In this document: positions 22,877 through 23,202 of the stretch, piece after piece
How the letters are laid out: each line of letters starts with the position of its first letter
How positions within the stretch are numbered: the first letter of the stretch is position 1
Assembly: GCA_904502135.1 (NCBI GenBank)
Contig: CAJGDE010000021.1
Span: 1-23,202, forward strand
Direction of reading: 5' to 3'
DNA length: 23,202 nucleotides
DNA from: Kiritimatiellia bacterium
GTDB taxonomy: Bacteria; Verrucomicrobiota; Kiritimatiellia; RFP12; UBA1067
Program-made: the position numbers and the translations under genes
Notes under the pieces: generated by a model
Seen by the model: only the letters and a program-made list of their open reading frames with translations
The model's database searches: none
What the model was told of the DNA's origin: nothing

Positions 22877-23081
22877 AATGGGCGATATTATACCAAAATA
22901 TAGGCATTGTAGTTTTCGTGCGCGGAGCCGTTTGCGTGTACGTCGTTCGGTAAGATTTGCTTTGCTCCGAAATGGGTAGTATTCGGTTAGTCGCCTGTGC
23001 TACTGCTGTAGAGTGTTGTCGGGTGAGAAAAAAGATAGTATTGTCAAGACTGAGTATTGCTTTGATTAAGTGACTTGTCAA
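22824..23081 (-). other. Possible small ORF or coding remnant in the right repeat
   Basis: The counterpart of the 190-336 frame. It opens at TTG 23081 and stays open for 85 codons to 22824, passing out of frame through the rlmN promoter and start. Only the first 31 or so codons (to about 22987) are shared with the left copy, with the core DNTIFFL-x-RQ-x-STAVA. The tail is probably not coding. No ribosome-binding site is evident. Confidence 0.15.
22887..22895 (-). promoter_or_regulatory. Extended -10 promoter of rlmN
   Basis: On the minus strand TGGTATAAT, with the hexamer at 22892-22887. No -35 match is seen 16-18 bases upstream. Ten bases separate the hexamer from ATG 22876, so transcription starting about 8 bases downstream gives a leader of roughly 3 nt, close to leaderless. 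Confidence 0.7.
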
Positions 23082-23202
23082 AATGCGGCGGATGTCGCGG
23101 CAACCGTGCTCCCGCGCTTATGCGGCCGGATTGTGCGTCCTTGCGATCGCTCGACGTACACGAGTACGTCTTCGGGTCGCAGTCCTGCCCAATCCGCCTC
23201 GC
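22986..23202 (-). repeat. Right copy of GC-rich dispersed repeat
   Basis: The inverted partner of 69-285, with position p pairing with 23271-p. The core (23067-23202) is almost identical. The inner part toward 22986 is about three-quarters identical. It lies upstream of rlmN in the same orientation that the left copy has upstream of pyrE. The window ends inside the element. It can form the same nested hairpin, although the single core difference (G at 23176 on the plus strand) removes the edge pair of one stem. Confidence 0.9.

Overview
The window is ordinary-density bacterial chromosome from a Gram-negative organism: an outer-membrane lipid-transport (Mla) operon is present. I could not place it taxonomically from markers. 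The mix of a PyrE with a Cys-rich tail, GYF_2/DUF4339-type proteins with charged repeats, a 'TPR end-of-group' protein and a DUF1570-type peptidase would suit the PVC group (Verrucomicrobiota/Kiritimatiellota). That is an impression, not a demonstration. Both ends lie in inverted copies of one GC-rich repeat, so the window is probably a metagenomic contig that broke at a dispersed repeat.

Layout. Positions 1-432 hold the left repeat copy, a promoter and a structured leader. Operon 1 (433-3792, +) is pyrE-argJ-tsaB-exported HAD phosphatase. Operon 2 (3864-8544, +) is two paralogous GYF-domain proteins sharing a Val/Glu/Lys hexad repeat, an exported TPR protein and a tRNA-dihydrouridine synthase. 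Operon 3 (8552-10899, +) is a Cys-rich putative zinc protein, an orphan sensor histidine kinase and a hemolysin III/PAQR-type membrane protein. Operon 4 (10989-19318, +) is carB-rimO-mlaE-mlaF-mlaD-metallopeptidase, with each junction overlapping by 4 bases or separated by 3. Operon 5 (22876-19307, -) is rlmN followed by a SWIM-SNF2 ATPase. It converges on operon 4 with a 12-base coding overlap. Positions 22877-23202 hold the rlmN promoter and the right repeat copy.

Expression signals. Every transcription unit begins with the same extended -10 element, TGnTATAAT. In operons 2 and 3 the start-codon A lies exactly 7 nt after the -10 box, so these mRNAs should be leaderless. rlmN should be nearly so. 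pyrE and carB, both pyrimidine genes, instead have leaders and GAAAGG ribosome-binding sites. The dus stop codon sits inside the -10 box of operon 3.

Most interesting points: (1) the operon 2 proteins, whose EKIVEV/VEVPVEK repeats resemble those of eukaryotic alveolin/articulin membrane-skeleton proteins, one of them also carrying a long predicted coiled coil; (2) the uniform extended -10 and apparent leaderless architecture; (3) the terminal inverted repeat, whose diverged flank stays open in one shared frame and shows a substitution pattern that could reflect coding; (4) a TsaB missing about 30 N-terminal-domain residues. The remaining genes are mostly recognisable housekeeping genes.
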